From: Haliclystus octoradiatus
Lineage: Eukaryota > Cnidaria > Staurozoa > Stauromedusae > Haliclystidae
Length of the DNA: 64,000 nucleotides
NCBI GenBank assembly: GCA_916610825.1
Contig: OU744449.1
Location: 20,491,344-20,555,343 of the forward strand
Direction of reading: 5' to 3'
Of this stretch, positions 10,675-23,100 are shown in pieces. Numbering within the stretch: position 1 is the stretch's first letter; the number at the start of each line of letters is the position of its first letter. A program made the translations under genes and the position numbers. The notes beneath the pieces are model-generated. The model did no database searches, was not told the DNA's origin, and saw only the letters and a program-made list of their open reading frames with translations.

Positions 10675-11559
10675 TTAAACGTTCGATGAAACCCCCCCCC
10701 CCCCGATAAGACCTCCATCCAACTCCGAGATCAAGGTTACTGCCAGCTCCTCACGGCTCAACCCCCCGTTCAACCAGAGGACTCTCAAACTTGAATCTGC
10801 CAAGTCCCAATCTATACCGTCTACCTCCAGCTTCCAACCTCTAGCAGCGCACAACCCCACCACCGAACTGCTAACAAAAACAGCGCGTACGCCCTCGCGC
10901 TGCATGGTGCGATCCCAATACACCTTCCTCCTGTTAGCCTTTATGGGAGCGATATTCTCCTCTCCTATACAGAAATCCCTTTGGGCACTCCTCATCCCCT
11001 CTGCTAAACCCACTTTCAGCATCGGCACCCGCAAGTCAACCTGCACGTCGCTTCTCTCCTCAATCACCTTGGCCTCCACAACGCCACCCTTCCTACTCCT
11101 CACGTACTCGTGGCCCTCTCTAAGGCTAGTCCCGGCATCTGTCTCCCCTCTCCCCCGAGCTGCAGCTAACAGCTTCAAACCTGCGGGATTCAACCCTATG
11201 ACATCCTCCCCAAACTTCCCCTCTTGCCCGACTCCAACCCACCTACCTCCAACCGTTGGGACTTCAACCCACGTAGGAGCATAGTCACTACCGCCGTCAC
11301 TCCTACTTAACCCCACTCTACCCTCCCGCTCCGGGTATACCCGTCGCACATCCTCCGCTTCAGCCCCCCCAATGTTCCGATCCCCGATCTTGATCTCATC
11401 CGGGGTCACGATCAACTGGTTTGCTAAGTCAGTTTCTTCAGTGTCAGTGTCAGTCAGTTTCTTCAAACCTTTTCTCTTAAACTTCAACAAGGAACTCAAC
11501 TTAAAAACGATTGTGAAATCTCTCACAAAGTACAAAAATACATAAAGGGGAATGACCAT
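10675..11559 (-). pseudogene. Viral fossil, capsid-side frame 1 (294 codons)
   Basis: This is the most upstream long frame of the viral block. The first ~25 codons (MVIPLYVFLYF...) are AT-rich and may be chromosomal flank read through, because the G-rich coding style starts only after about residue 30. The rest is rich in Gly, Val, Arg and Glu, with no signal peptide or membrane segment and no recognised motif. Its position upstream of the RdRp suggests the N-terminal part of a capsid protein. It ends near a run of 13 C (about 10691-10704) that could have caused the frame change to the next piece. The function is inferred from position only. Confidence 0.5.
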
Positions 11560-11699
11560 CTACATGGGGATTCCCTTATAATAGGAATCCATTACATCAT
11601 CCCCTCCCTTGAAACAATTGGTCATAGATAATTAATTATAGAGCTAACGTATTGTAGATTAAAGCATATTGAATTAAAGTAAATTGGCATTAAAAATTT

Positions 11700-12480
11700 T
11701 AAATCAGTATCAATCAGAATCACTGACATCAGTACTGTAGTCCGTTAAGTGTTTTGGTCGATTTGTTCGACGGGTGGATTGGCGTCTCGTAGGCGAGGCT
11801 GGTGATGTTGCATTCATGCAAATTGCAATCCATGTTCAAGGGTAACTGGCGATCCTTTGACTTAATCTTAGAAGTTTTATTTCAAATCTTCAAATCAATC
11901 CATTTCTCTTTAATGGGCCAAAGAAGTCAAGTTCAGCATCCTCCAAACAATGATTTGTCATAAAAAGTTTGCAAGCATTTGCTCCTGTTGCTTTTGCATT
12001 TATGCGCTCATTCCTCACTTTAATAGTTGCTGAAATACCACTAGACAAACTCACAAGTGAGCATTCAATCCATGGATCGATAAAAAGATTTTGAGGACTT
12101 CCATGATCTTAAAAGCTGCATTTGTATCACTCTTGACTCTCCCCATAGCCAATTCTTTGTGCTTATATTTTCTAGACACAACAGATAAGTGCTCCCTAAG
12201 GAATTTACTGTAGATTCCCCGCCTCGATGCATTCAATGTCCATCTTTGTGTTGCCAAGAAACCAATGAAGCCATCTCCTGTTTTGCAGTCACAATTGATG
12301 GTATTTTCAATTGTCGTGTCAGCCTCATTTCAACTGAAAATTATCCATTCACAAACTTCATATGAACATCTGACATACAAGAGGGTAAACTTCAAGTACT
12401 ATTTTTAAAAGGAATCAAATAACGAGAATAATTTTGACGGTCATAAACAAAAGCCCAAGGAACAACTGCTTCCACACTAG
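11700..12480 (-). pseudogene. Decayed repeat-associated gene fragment (NYSRYLIPF type)
   Basis: Minus-strand pieces include VPWAFVYDRQNYSRYLIPF (about 12420-12475) and a 68-codon frame at 12051-12257 (ATQRWTLNASRRG). These resemble another portion of the same uncharacterised invertebrate repeat family as the EADTR relic at 1179-2130. Multiple stops and frameshifts are present. Assignment is by motif resemblance only. Confidence 0.4.
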
Positions 12481-12499
12481 ACAAGGAATTTCCAATTGC

Positions 12500-13700
12500 C
12501 TGTACTATAGAAAAAATCAAGTTTAAAAGCAATTCACAAAGTTCTATACCGGTATATGATAACAAAAAACTGTCAAATCACCACATTTTCCCTTTTTGAA
12601 TTCACTATAATGCGTCATAGAACATCACTGTTTAGTACAATTTCATAGCTTGTATGGCAAAGTTCTTCTTTTAAATTTGTTAGAGCTGTCTTAATCTAGT
12701 CCAAACCCTTACTACACTGGTTAATAAAGCAAGTTTCAAGTTTTGTCTTCCACCTTGTTTCACAACCTTGCAGTACCATAGTGGATAATTAATCAGCCAG
12801 ACCACTATTCTTCAAACATCTTATAAGGTGCTTTGTTGCAGACAGTAACTCTGACACAGATTCAGATAACTCCCGCTCCTCCCAAATTTCAAGATAATCT
12901 TCATCTGGTTCTTCATCATCTGGATCTGGCTTCAATTTAAATGAGTAAAATAGCAAAATATTTAATATATGGCAACAACATGGCAGCCAAAGGCCTACAA
13001 ATCTTTTAAGGCCCTCATTATGTTTGTTCACAAGAACATTACCTCCTTGGTTTAGCAGCTCTTTCATTAGTTCATTTTAATATATAAACCAGCTTTGGCA
13101 GAAGAAAACATAAACGGTTTACAGAACATGGTACATTTTTTAATATCATTATCAGCAAGCCAATGCACTGTACATGCAATGCAAAATATGATTCCTTTTT
13201 ATGGTTATCAGTCCACATGTCTGTTGTTAATCCTACAACTCCTTTGTCTTCGATAGCTTTTCAAATGTCAACTGTCTGCATTGATTTATCCTTTGTAGCA
13301 GTGTCTTTAAGCTTTTTGCTTACTTGACGTCGACTGGGTGACACCTCAGAGCAGCATCTACTTTGCCTTATGCTGCACCCACATGGATGAGAGATTGTGC
13401 AATTGATTTCATGCCAATCCTACGACTGCTAGGAAAGGCCGCATGTCTTTTACTGCAAAGTCTACAGCTCCATTTAATACACTGTCATTGATCTGCTTTG
13501 GAATTGTTGTTTTTTTAGCAAAAAATAGTTTGCTTTAAATTGACTTTGCTTGCCCAGTGCACTTTTCAATATGTCTCTTCAAGTGACTTGTTCCAGTATT
13601 ATGGCTTTCATAATTGAAGCAAGTGAAATAATTTTTGCATGAAATCACTGGGAATTTTTATCGTAGTTCTCCCACACCATTTTCCACCTGCCGTTACTCT
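12500..13700 (-). pseudogene. hAT-like transposase relic
   Basis: The minus strand carries LTTDMWTDNHKKESYFALHVQ (about 13165-13235, split here as LTTDMWTDN and SYFALHVQ), typical of the start of the hAT catalytic domain. It is followed by CCHILNILL and SELLSATKHLIRCLKNSG (12789-13067) and ETRWKTKLETC (about 12740-12770). A cysteine/histidine segment near 13560-13640 (SALGKQSQFK region) could be what is left of a BED finger. Several in-frame stops are present and no hATC dimerisation domain is visible. It is a dead hAT-superfamily element. Confidence 0.6.
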
Positions 13701-13737
13701 GTTGCAAACGTCAACCTGATCGTTTGGCTCTTATCTT

Positions 13738-14139
13738 TTGGGTATGGTTGATAAAACCAAAGTTTACATTCTATTAGTTGGTATATTGAAAATTGCGGTA
13801 TTTATAAAGAATTTACTGCCTGGTAATTTGGTTTTGGCCGACAGAAGATTCACAATCCAAGAGAGTGTTACAATGACACATGCAAAACTGGCCATTCCTG
13901 CCTTCACCAGGGGAAAGGACCAACTTGATGTTGAAACGACAAGAACAATTGCCAATGTGCGTATTCATGTAGAGAGGATGATTGGACTGTTACGTCAGAA
14001 AAATAGTATTCTACAGAGAACCCTGCCAATTGATTTCATGACTGCAAGTGGACAGAGTAAAGTACCTACAATTGACACGATAATAAGAGTATGTGCTGCA
14101 CTGGTGAACTTATGCGCACCGATAGTCCCGTTTGATTAA
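13738..14139 (+). pseudogene. Harbinger/DDE_Tnp_4-like transposase C-terminal fragment
   Basis: A 133-codon plus-strand frame. [15 protein letters not shown] contains the second catalytic Asp region of DDE4/HARBI1-like nucleases. [10 protein letters not shown] and [19 protein letters not shown] carry the final catalytic Glu (HVER). [19 protein letters not shown] is the usual C-terminus. The N-terminal half is absent: the frame begins abruptly next to the hAT relic on the opposite strand. A true start codon is therefore unlikely. Confidence 0.75.
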
Positions 14140-14149
14140 TATAATTAAT

Positions 14150-14965
14150 TACAGCTCTATATGTAACTCGTTGCTGGAGTATGTTAATATCTAGCTTTGT
14201 AATGCTGAATTTCATTTGTAAATTAAATATAATAATAAAATGTGATGTTACGGTACAGACAATCTGTTTCTTTATTTGATATGATTGTGCAGTGTTGTGA
14301 TACATTAATAATTTTCTCATGGTTTAGTAGGCTAATTAAGTTTTCAATGTTGTCATTTATGATATCACCAAACCTCTGTAAATGACCACCTGGACACATT
14401 TGTGAAAAGGAGATATTGCCTTGTATTTAATATTGCAAGCCTACCTGTCTCAAGTGTCTGGGTGCATGACCAAGCTATCCGACCTTTAGTGCAGAGAATT
14501 TCCTTTTCAGGTCTCATAAAAGTTACTTACATATTTTGATTTGTCATAGTAATGTAGACCAGGACACTATTCAGCTTGTCAACTCAGATTGAACAATGTT
14601 AAGACTATCAAATCATGATAATTAATTAATGTGTGTGGCAGCTTGAATTATTGGTTGGTGCTTGTGAAAATTTAATTGATAAAATAGGAATTATGGGCAA
14701 CTGGGTTATAATAGTTGGCACGCACAGGTAACCAGTTATAGGACAGGGAAATCAATCCTAGCAGGTGACAGAAATAACCAAGCCTGTTATATTCGTCACC
14801 TCTATATACTGGCCATCTGTCTACAGTGGTCACTCTTGCAGTGTCGTAAGATGATATTTTCTATTGTATATAAAGGCCATCTGGATATTGGACCATTTAT
14901 CTACCTCTCGTAGCTGGCTGTTATAAACAGGTTCCCTTGTACATGAATTGATATCAACACATAAG
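14150..14965. other. Non-coding stretch, nothing recognised
   Basis: No gene or repeat structure recognised. It ends at the left terminus of a MITE. Confidence 0.4.
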
Positions 14966-14968
14966 ATG

Positions 14969-15864
14969 TAGGGGAGACCGAGGAGACTTGGACCTAGGGA
15001 GACATGGGACAAGAGCATTCCTGATTACCCATTTAAATTATCTTCTAATATGCTGTATATCACTTCATTTCATGTTGTTTCCCTAAATTTCAATAACCAA
15101 CAATAACTAATTATCAAGAAATTTTAATGTACAGCTTACGATGATCGACATGCATTTTGCGGTTCCTCTTTTGACTCAATTAATTTTAGAATACGTGTTT
15201 AATTGTCATTTTGAAAGGTGCCATTGCAACGGTTTTACTTTGATGAATCTTTTGATATAAAATGATCTGAATACATTCCTGTTGATGAGGAGTGCCACCT
15301 CATTTTTTGCTGGGAAGTCAAACGGGGAGACATGGAACAGCGCGTTTTAGCATCAACCACGAATAGGTAACCAATCGCATTTGGTTGAGATATGAGTTTA
15401 TTTTCATTTATATGCGCTGTATTTGACTTTTTTACTTTGTGGAGATAAAGTTGCTAAATCAAGTACAATTAGATTGATGACAGGTGTGTCAAAAATTGAT
15501 GTTATTTATTAATGCTAAATTTACTTGTTGCTGGCTTAATTTTGATCAAATAAACTTCCTAAGTCAAAGCAACAGATGTAGTGTCTGGTACTGGAAAGTA
15601 AATTTGTCAGTTATTTAATCAAATTTTGAGAAAATATGCCTGATCCATGTCACCCCACCGTGTCCCAAGTCTCCCCTCTAAAATGGTCGGTCTTCCGCAC
15701 TAAATATTTGAAAAATTGCTACATTTATGTAATTGATATTCTTACCCTTTTGAATTGAGCATGTTGGCTAATTAATGACATAAAATTTGTTACATTTGCA
15801 CAACCACAATAATTTTAATAATTGAAAATGTGAAAAGTGGTCCAAGTCTCCCCGGTCTCCCCTA
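14969..15864. mobile_element. MITE with TAGGGGAGACC terminal inverted repeats
   Basis: The left end TAGGGGAGACCGAGGAGACT (continuing TGGACC) recurs as the reverse complement at 15837-15864 with one or two differences. Internal copies of the same words occur at about 15327 and 15650-15680. The outer TA may be the TA target duplication of Tc1/mariner-type elements. The element is 896 bp and AT-rich inside, with no transposase. Confidence 0.75.
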
Positions 15865-16196
15865 TTCAATTATTTGGTTTTATTAGATACATATGGATTC
15901 ATGAAAATCATCTACTAGTGCAATAAAAGCATAATATAGTTTGAATGTTACAGCTGATTGTACTAAATGCTGCTGTTATTAATTAAAATCTAAGAACTTG
16001 ATTACAAATTTAAAGTGAGACATGTGGTTAAAGACCACATTTTATGAAATGACATAAAGGGGAGAATTTTAATTGAAATGAAGTTACAATTTTGTATGGT
16101 GATTGTAAATATTATGTAAGTTGATAGAAATTTAGAGATTTAAGGACTGTACTGGTATATAAATAAATATAAAAATAATGATGGTAAATAAAGTAG

Positions 16197-18830
16197 TCAA
16201 CTTTTGTATTTAAAAAAATGAAATGCATTAAATAATTCCTTAACCTTCGCGACAAGACAAGTTGCAAATGCAATGACATACAAACCGCAGTCATTGAGGT
16301 TGCTTTGTTGACATACTGGAATATAACAAACTTTTTTGTAAATATCACCGACAAGGTTCTTTGCTTGATTAATTATATCTTTGTTTATCTTCCTAGAATA
16401 CATGCTGTCATACAAATAAATATTCCCAGGTTCATCACAAGAGCCGACACATACCCAATGATTGCCTCCAGTGTGAATGATTTGCACAAATGGGTGTTTG
16501 ACAACGCTAAAATTCATGTACTGTTCAAGAGTTGGCCGCTGGAGGCCTTCAATCGATGACTATTCAGTTTATGTAGAATAGCTTGAGACTGCTGTACGAT
16601 GTCACTGTCTATCCATTTATTGTCGAGGATGATTGAATAGTGTTCATCAGTCAATCTGACTAGGCCTGCTCTTTTGCGAGAAACGCCAACAGTCTCAAGG
16701 GTAGCAATTAAATTTCCTCTTCACTATCTGATACATGTATGTGTACTGGTGCGGAGACATCAGTTTCAGCTACACATTCATTACAATACCAATTTGAACT
16801 ATATGAAAAATAGTATCATTACTACAGTTTACATTACAACATTTCATCATTTTTTCGCCTTCAGTAAACATCTTTTTACATGTACAAATAAATGTCATTT
16901 CATCAGCCAGCTTTTCTACCAAATCTACTTTTTTTCTGTGGCTTAAACTGAGGTAGCCGTGAACAGTTAATAGGACAAAGCCAAGATTTAGGTAAATTGT
17001 CATTGTCGATTTTGAGACAGGAAAGATGGTAACTTTTGAAATGACATTGATTATTCCTGCAAACAATAATTTTCTTGTCCTTGTTTTGTTGGCAGAAACA
17101 AGGTAATTGCACTTTATTAGAATCATCATCTTTTCCTAGAAAATTGTCCTTTCTGGTATACCACCTGGCCAATATTTCAGGTGAAACACTAAATGTCCAA
17201 AATTTCTGTAACTTTTGGAAGATAGCATTCCAATGATTACCGTCAAATTTAATGCAATCACTAATAAATTCAATCTGATTATTATCAAATCGATAAGCTA
17301 CAAAATCACCAAAATTAACACTAATCCTAATAGCTATTTGCTGCTGCACTTGGTAAAAGTAAGAATGTGCAGGGTCTAGATGGTACTCATCACCTTTTTT
17401 AATTAAACGTCAATTTTTATTTTTCATTTATGATTCAAAATCGACACCATCCAAGCAATAAGGGCATTTAACCTCTGCGCATCCTTTTCCACAGCAGTCG
17501 CAATATGATAGAAAGTCGGGGGTAGCTTGGATAAAAGGATGTTATTTGCTAACAAATAAACCACATGATTTGATGACATAAAATGCTTTTTCATTACAGC
17601 TACAAATGCTAACACAGCCAGCTTTTCATGTTTACATCCAAAGTCAGTAGCAGCTGTGTGAAATTTGAACAGTTCTGGATAATAAATATTTTTATAAGGG
17701 ATTGTGATGGTTGTGCTGGGTTTGAGTGACTGACACTATAACTAGCAGATGCACCAATTTTTTCAAGCTCTGTGAAGGTAGAATCCTTGCCCTTGAGATT
17801 GCTCTCTAGTATCTTCTTCGATCAATTTAACTTGATGTTCATCAATATCACTGCATTCAATTCAAAGTTTATCATATAATTTGTCCAAAAATTCCACGTT
17901 AAACAAAGCCATGATAGTAGTGAGGTCTCTTGTTTTCTTTACAAAACTATCAGCGTATTCAGAAACCAAACTAAGTGCCATTGATTTAATTTTGCATTTA
18001 TTTAAAGCAGTATAAAAGGCATCAAGCTCAGATGGAAGGAGATATGGGACATCCTTATTAGACTTGGTTACTGATATTAAATCGTCCGGTCAGCTATATG
18101 ATTAGTGTGTTATTTGATAAATTCTTTTGAGCTTCTTTGATAGATTCATTCAACTTGTTTTTTTATCTTTTTGACGGATGAAAAGTTAATATTTTTAATC
18201 GGAGAGTAAGTAATTTCTTTGAGCTGTTGTGAGAAGCCAGGTACATTTAACTTGAGTATAAGAAAGCTTATTGTGTATCCTATTCCAGAATTCAACGTAA
18301 GAGAGAATACTTGCTACGTGTGAGCACACCTCACCTAAGCCAGCTTTATGTCTGATGCAATGTGTACATAATATAGTCCCACGTTTCTGACACAATATCC
18401 ACAGAGGCACAGAAGGGTTGTTCATTCGCTGAAAATGCCTAACTTTTCCAAATAATATAAACGTTTCTTTTATAATGCACCCCATGACACAAGTTATAAT
18501 ACCAGAAACCATTTGGTTATAAACTTCCAGACTTATGCTTTAAATTTCTGTCTTGTTTAATGACTTGTGTCAAGAACAAGATATGAAAAAATATCTGTTG
18601 CTTCGAGAGGAGGAAGGCTATTCCCATCAAAGTTTTCTTTGGGTATTAAAATAGGATCAACGCCAATAACAGTAATTTTTTGTAAATATCGATCTTGCAC
18701 ATTCTTTTCCAACTTCTGTGCATAAGTAGATAATGGTATATCGATAGATAAATCACAGTTTTGATGTTTGACTACATTCGATCCTTCGTTCGCCATTGCT
18801 AATATTAGTGAACACAAACGGAAGGGAACA
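16197..18830 (-). pseudogene. SWIM-PHD-Ulp1 repeat-associated gene relic
   Basis: Reading 5' to 3' on minus, an N-terminal segment (DPILIPKENFDG...FSYLVLDTSH, 18557-18817) is followed by a SWIM-type zinc finger (CTHCIRHKAGLGEVCSHV, 18195-18512). Next comes a PHD-type finger (CFCQ...CRNNQCHFKSYHLSC...WLCPINC, 16903-17349), then a Ulp1/C48-like peptidase segment with the HWVCV histidine and NDCGLYVIAFAT cysteine motifs (16197-16517). This architecture belongs to a multicopy invertebrate family, probably transposon-borne. Frame changes and stops between the modules could be decay or unrecognised introns. Autonomous function is unlikely. Confidence 0.65.
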
Positions 18831-19735
18831 CAAACATGGCTGGTGTGAGAATTTTAAGGGTGTGTGACGTCAGAGGAAACCACTCTATTACATAAAGCTT
18901 TTAAAATGATATCCTTACTCTCCAGCCCCTTCCTCGTTCTAGCTGTACTAATAGTTTAGCCGTCAAAGAAAAGAAACATTTCAAGTAGGCATCATTTTCG
19001 TCATTCTCGCGTTTGTAAATGTCCCCAATAATTGGAACATTTACCCTTTGCTTTCTTCCTTGAAACGTATGCGGGTAAGAGATTGGTTCTTGTGTCAAGA
19101 TAAATATCAGGTACATCTTCTAATGACACTGTGGCACCTTTTGGATATCTGTAGGCATTATGCAGACACCAATTATCATACCCACAAATTCAATTCTTTT
19201 CTGCATAAGAGACGCTTTGGTAAACAGCATAGAAATTAATTTAATCGGCTTAACACTAATGAGAGATTCAAGCCATTACATTGGTCGCGCTGTGTGTGAG
19301 TTGTCTGATGGTACATCTTTCATGCTAGACCTCTGAACGTGTTGAAGCAAATAAGCCAACCCAAGAACATTGGAGTACTGGCCATCAACACCAGATATAC
19401 ATAGGCAATCTCCCTTGGCAGTATCGGAAACATACGTTTTTCCCCCATGTTACCTGATTTCTTTTTTGACTTGTCTTCATTTGTTTTTCGATATTGTTGC
19501 ACTAAGGTGTGCCATGTAGTTGTAAATGTTAGCATGACGATATCACCATGAACGGCTTGTCTTCCTTTTTTAATGTAAATTGTTTAATTGATCCACTGTT
19601 ATATGATGTTAAATCTGTTATACGAAGGCAAGATTGTACATTAAACTGCCCTGAAAAATTCATTTGCATTTCATATTTTATTGTTTTCAGAAGTTAGAAA
19701 ATGGTTGGAAATTATAAATTAAGCACAGTCATTAC

Positions 19736-19837
19736 CCCTGTCAAAAACAGTTCAGGAGTTCATGAACAGTTCTTGGAAATTAGGGCCATTTAACATTCAT
19801 GAACTGTTCATGAACTGCTGAACTGTTTTTCGCAGGG
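19736..19837. mobile_element. Short palindromic MITE (GTTCATGAAC family)
   Basis: The left arm CCCTGTCAAAAACAGTTCAG with AGTTCATGAACAGTTC (to 19772) matches the reverse complement of 19801-19837 with two or three mismatches. The loop is only ~28 bp. Related, more degraded GTTCATGAAC palindromes lie at about 19995-20065, 23034-23090, 25840-25900 and 26205-26340, all in or next to the ENGase gene. Confidence 0.7.
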
Positions 19838-20187
19838 ATGGTTGGCGTCATGAAGGGCATGCAGCCATAAAACGCAACACACTTGAAATAATAACCAATT
19901 TGCGAAGACACCCTGTTGAAAAATAGCTACCAACTTACGTGGTTTGTGGAAAATTGATATTTTTAATGCCCCACAAAGGATGATAATGAAAAATCAATCT
20001 AACAGAACTGTCCACAAAATGTCCATGGACTGTCCATATACAAGTGTTCATGGAATGTTTGTGGACTCAGTAATTGTTATTGAAATTTTTAATTGAGATT
20101 CAAATTCATAAATGTTGCTTTTTCCTACAGAGTATATTTTTTAATGCTTGTAATTGTAATGATAAATTGTTTTAAACTTCTTTTCAG

Positions 20188-23100
20188 ATTAAAGATGGTT
20201 CTCATTTACCTAGTAACATATCATTTGATCAAAATTCATCTCCAATTACCAAACCATTAAAGTCTTTATCAGAGCTACAATCTTGGATTCCTGGCTATGA
20301 TGAGTTTAATGTTGCTAAAGTAAAGCTACGACGTGTCAAGAGTGAAAATCCATCAAAGCCAAAGACATTACTTTGTCATGATATGCAGGGTGGCTACACA
20401 GACGATAGGTAAATCTAATATTTAACTGAAATGCTACCAAGATATTATAATTAGAACTACGATAGTAGGCCTACAATCCAAATTTGCATTTTCAAGAGTT
20501 TCAAAAAGGTCATGTACATGGCTGTTTTATACCTTAATTTTGAACACATTTCCGTTGTCATTCATGTCTAGTTATTAATTAATTTCAAAAGGTTAATGGT
20601 CTTGAGTGTCCACAACCTTTTTATTGGATCCTTATAGTTTTCATTATTGATATTATTTTATTTTGACATCCTTTCATTTAATCCATCGCCTTGTTATCCA
20701 ACCGGGACTGAGCATGCAAAACATGCACCAATGTTATCAGCTGTGCGATTCATGTACGACATCGAAAAGTTTTCTAATTAGTCTATCTGCAAGGACGAAA
20801 CACCTGTCAGACCAGCCACCTTACCAATTAATATTCTTCATTTATTGTATTTTATTTCAAGATTTCCGCAAGGAATTGCTTCCAACACATGCTATACATT
20901 TGACTACTGGAATTTCATAGATACGTTTGTGTACTTTAGTCATAATCTTGTGACGATCCCACCTCCGTGTTGGGTCAATGCTGCGCATTGTAATGGTGTC
21001 AAAGTGTTAGCAACATTTATAACTGAGTGGAAAGATGGATCTGAGACCTGTGCTGAATTTCTTGATAATAAATATAGTTGTAAAAGGCTGGCAGCTCGTT
21101 TAACTGAAATAGCATGTTATTATGGGTTTGATGGTTGGTTGATTAATCTCGAAAATGAGATTAAGGTACCGTATATATTTCTTTGCATTTGTACTTCTAC
21201 TGTTTTACTGTACATCTTAAGTTTGTGAAGGTTGCCATTTGCATGCTATGTTTGTTATACATTTTTCCTGAGGTAAATTTCCTCACTTGTCACCTACTTA
21301 TGGTTACAATTTCACATCATTGATTAGTCAAGGCAGTTTCTGTTCCTGTGTAATATATTTCAATATAATGTTTGCCTATAAGAAATCCACTGTAAGTATT
21401 TGTATAATAACTAATTCGATTTCATCAATTTGATTGGTTAATTGCTACTTCACCAAATTACCGTATCAACACAACCAGAAACCTCGGAGGTTTAAAAACG
21501 CAATAAATGCAATTGATCTTGCAATTCAATCTTAGATGAACCAAATGGGAATTTCAATTTAATCAGGAATTCATGTCATGTAAACCACTTACCTGCCTGC
21601 AATTTATATGTCATTATTGTTGGGATTGTAACAATAAAGAATTATACAACCTCGATATTTGATAAGAGAAAATGTTAAGAGCCAGAATATATATGGGTTC
21701 TTTGTAAAAAGATGAATAAGATAGAAAGTAATACCTTACATTTCTCTCTGGGCTACGACCTGTCAAGTTTAAGTTGAGCATATAAATATATTGCTAGTAA
21801 CATATATCATCTATAATACAATATTTAATTTTTATAATAAAATACCAAGCCTAATCTCTAATCAGTCTTTTGAAAGTCCCACTTAGAAGTCAATCTATGG
21901 ACAGTTGATGAACATTATTACACTCCGCGTGCATGTTATGTAACTTTCCTGAACTCTAATTGACTGACCTCTTTGTCAAATATTATATGCATTCAATCTT
22001 TGGTAAATTGTGATGTAACCTTTATAATTATTTATTTGCATTGATGAATATTAACACCATGTTATTTCACCATTCTGTTTTCATATCTGCAGCCTTTACA
22101 AGTTGATAACTTGCGTTACTTTGTTAAAGAGCTTACTGAAGTTATGCATCACCGCATACCTTTGTCTCAAGTTATTTGGTATGATAGTGTTACGTATAAA
22201 GGGAATTTGAAATGGCAAAATGAATTGAATCAAGACAACAGGTAGACTCTAATAACAACCTTTTCGTTCTGTTCTTTAATATACTAATGAGACTAACGAA
22301 GGATAAAACAATTTTGAATGTTTTATCTTTAGTATTGTCGTCACTTTATCATGCTTCTATGTTCCCTGTTTCAACTTACGTTCTCGGTTTGAAATCCTTA
22401 AGAGCCATTTCCTCTATGTAGGATAGGATTACTGTCATACATTGGTAATGTTGAACAATTGATTTTCGTTTATATAAGCTGAGGAACCGCAGGAGTTTAT
22501 AAAACTGTAGAAATTGGCTATTTAACATATATTACATATCCAGACATGACAATTTTTACACTTTCGACAGATTTCAGATTATTTCCACACTTCAAATTCT
22601 ATCAAATAGCTAGATACAGTCAAACTTGACCAGAGGGAGAATATTAAGCAAGTTCGACTTTAATCCCTGATTTCAAACTATTTTATATTTTATTCAATTT
22701 TTTGTTTGCATATTGGTTCATCTTCAGGATGTTTTTTGATGTGTGTGATGGTATATTTCTTAATTACAATTGGTCTGTTCATCATTTGGCACGGTCAGCA
22801 ATTATTGCTGGAGAATCACGCCATCATGATATTTATGTTGGCGTGGATGTGTTTGGCAGGGGCTGTTTTGGTGGTGGAGGATACAATTCATACAAGGTGG
22901 GTTTCACTACCTACAGTACCATTCTGATAAGTTTGTTTACTGGAATGTCTTGAATATTAAGCAGCCATGCTCTTGCTCAAACAAATCTTGAATATTTAAT
23001 AACAGCCAACTTCAAAATTGAAAAAACATGCCTTCCAACAACTGTTCATGAACTGTTTACACGTTATTCATGAGGTTCATGAATAGTCCATTAAATTGGT

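Larger units (their letters stand above)
6661..11559 (-). mobile_element. Endogenous toti-like dsRNA virus element (near genome length)
   Basis: A ~4.9-kb block differs sharply from the AT-rich surroundings. It is GC-rich, with an extreme C bias on the plus strand (G-rich sense RNA on minus). It holds consecutive long minus-strand frames: two capsid-side frames (10675-11559 and 9680-10636), short frames at 9358-9609 and 8978-9352, then two frames that together carry RdRp motifs (8202-8981 and 6661-8205). The order capsid then RdRp, and the length, fit a monopartite toti-like dsRNA virus genome copied into the chromosome. Frame changes near 10.69, 9.65, 9.35, 8.98 and 8.20 kb show it is a fossil, though the frames are still long. 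No LTR, integrase or reverse transcriptase is encoded, and no clear poly(A) tail was seen. Confidence 0.85.

Noticed and set aside
9912-10709. 265-codon plus-strand frame, Ser/Pro-rich
   Set aside because: Antisense shadow of the viral capsid-side frame; its Ser/Pro bias is explained by the C-rich complement.
10904-11284. 126-codon plus-strand frame
   Set aside because: Also antisense to the viral block; no motif.
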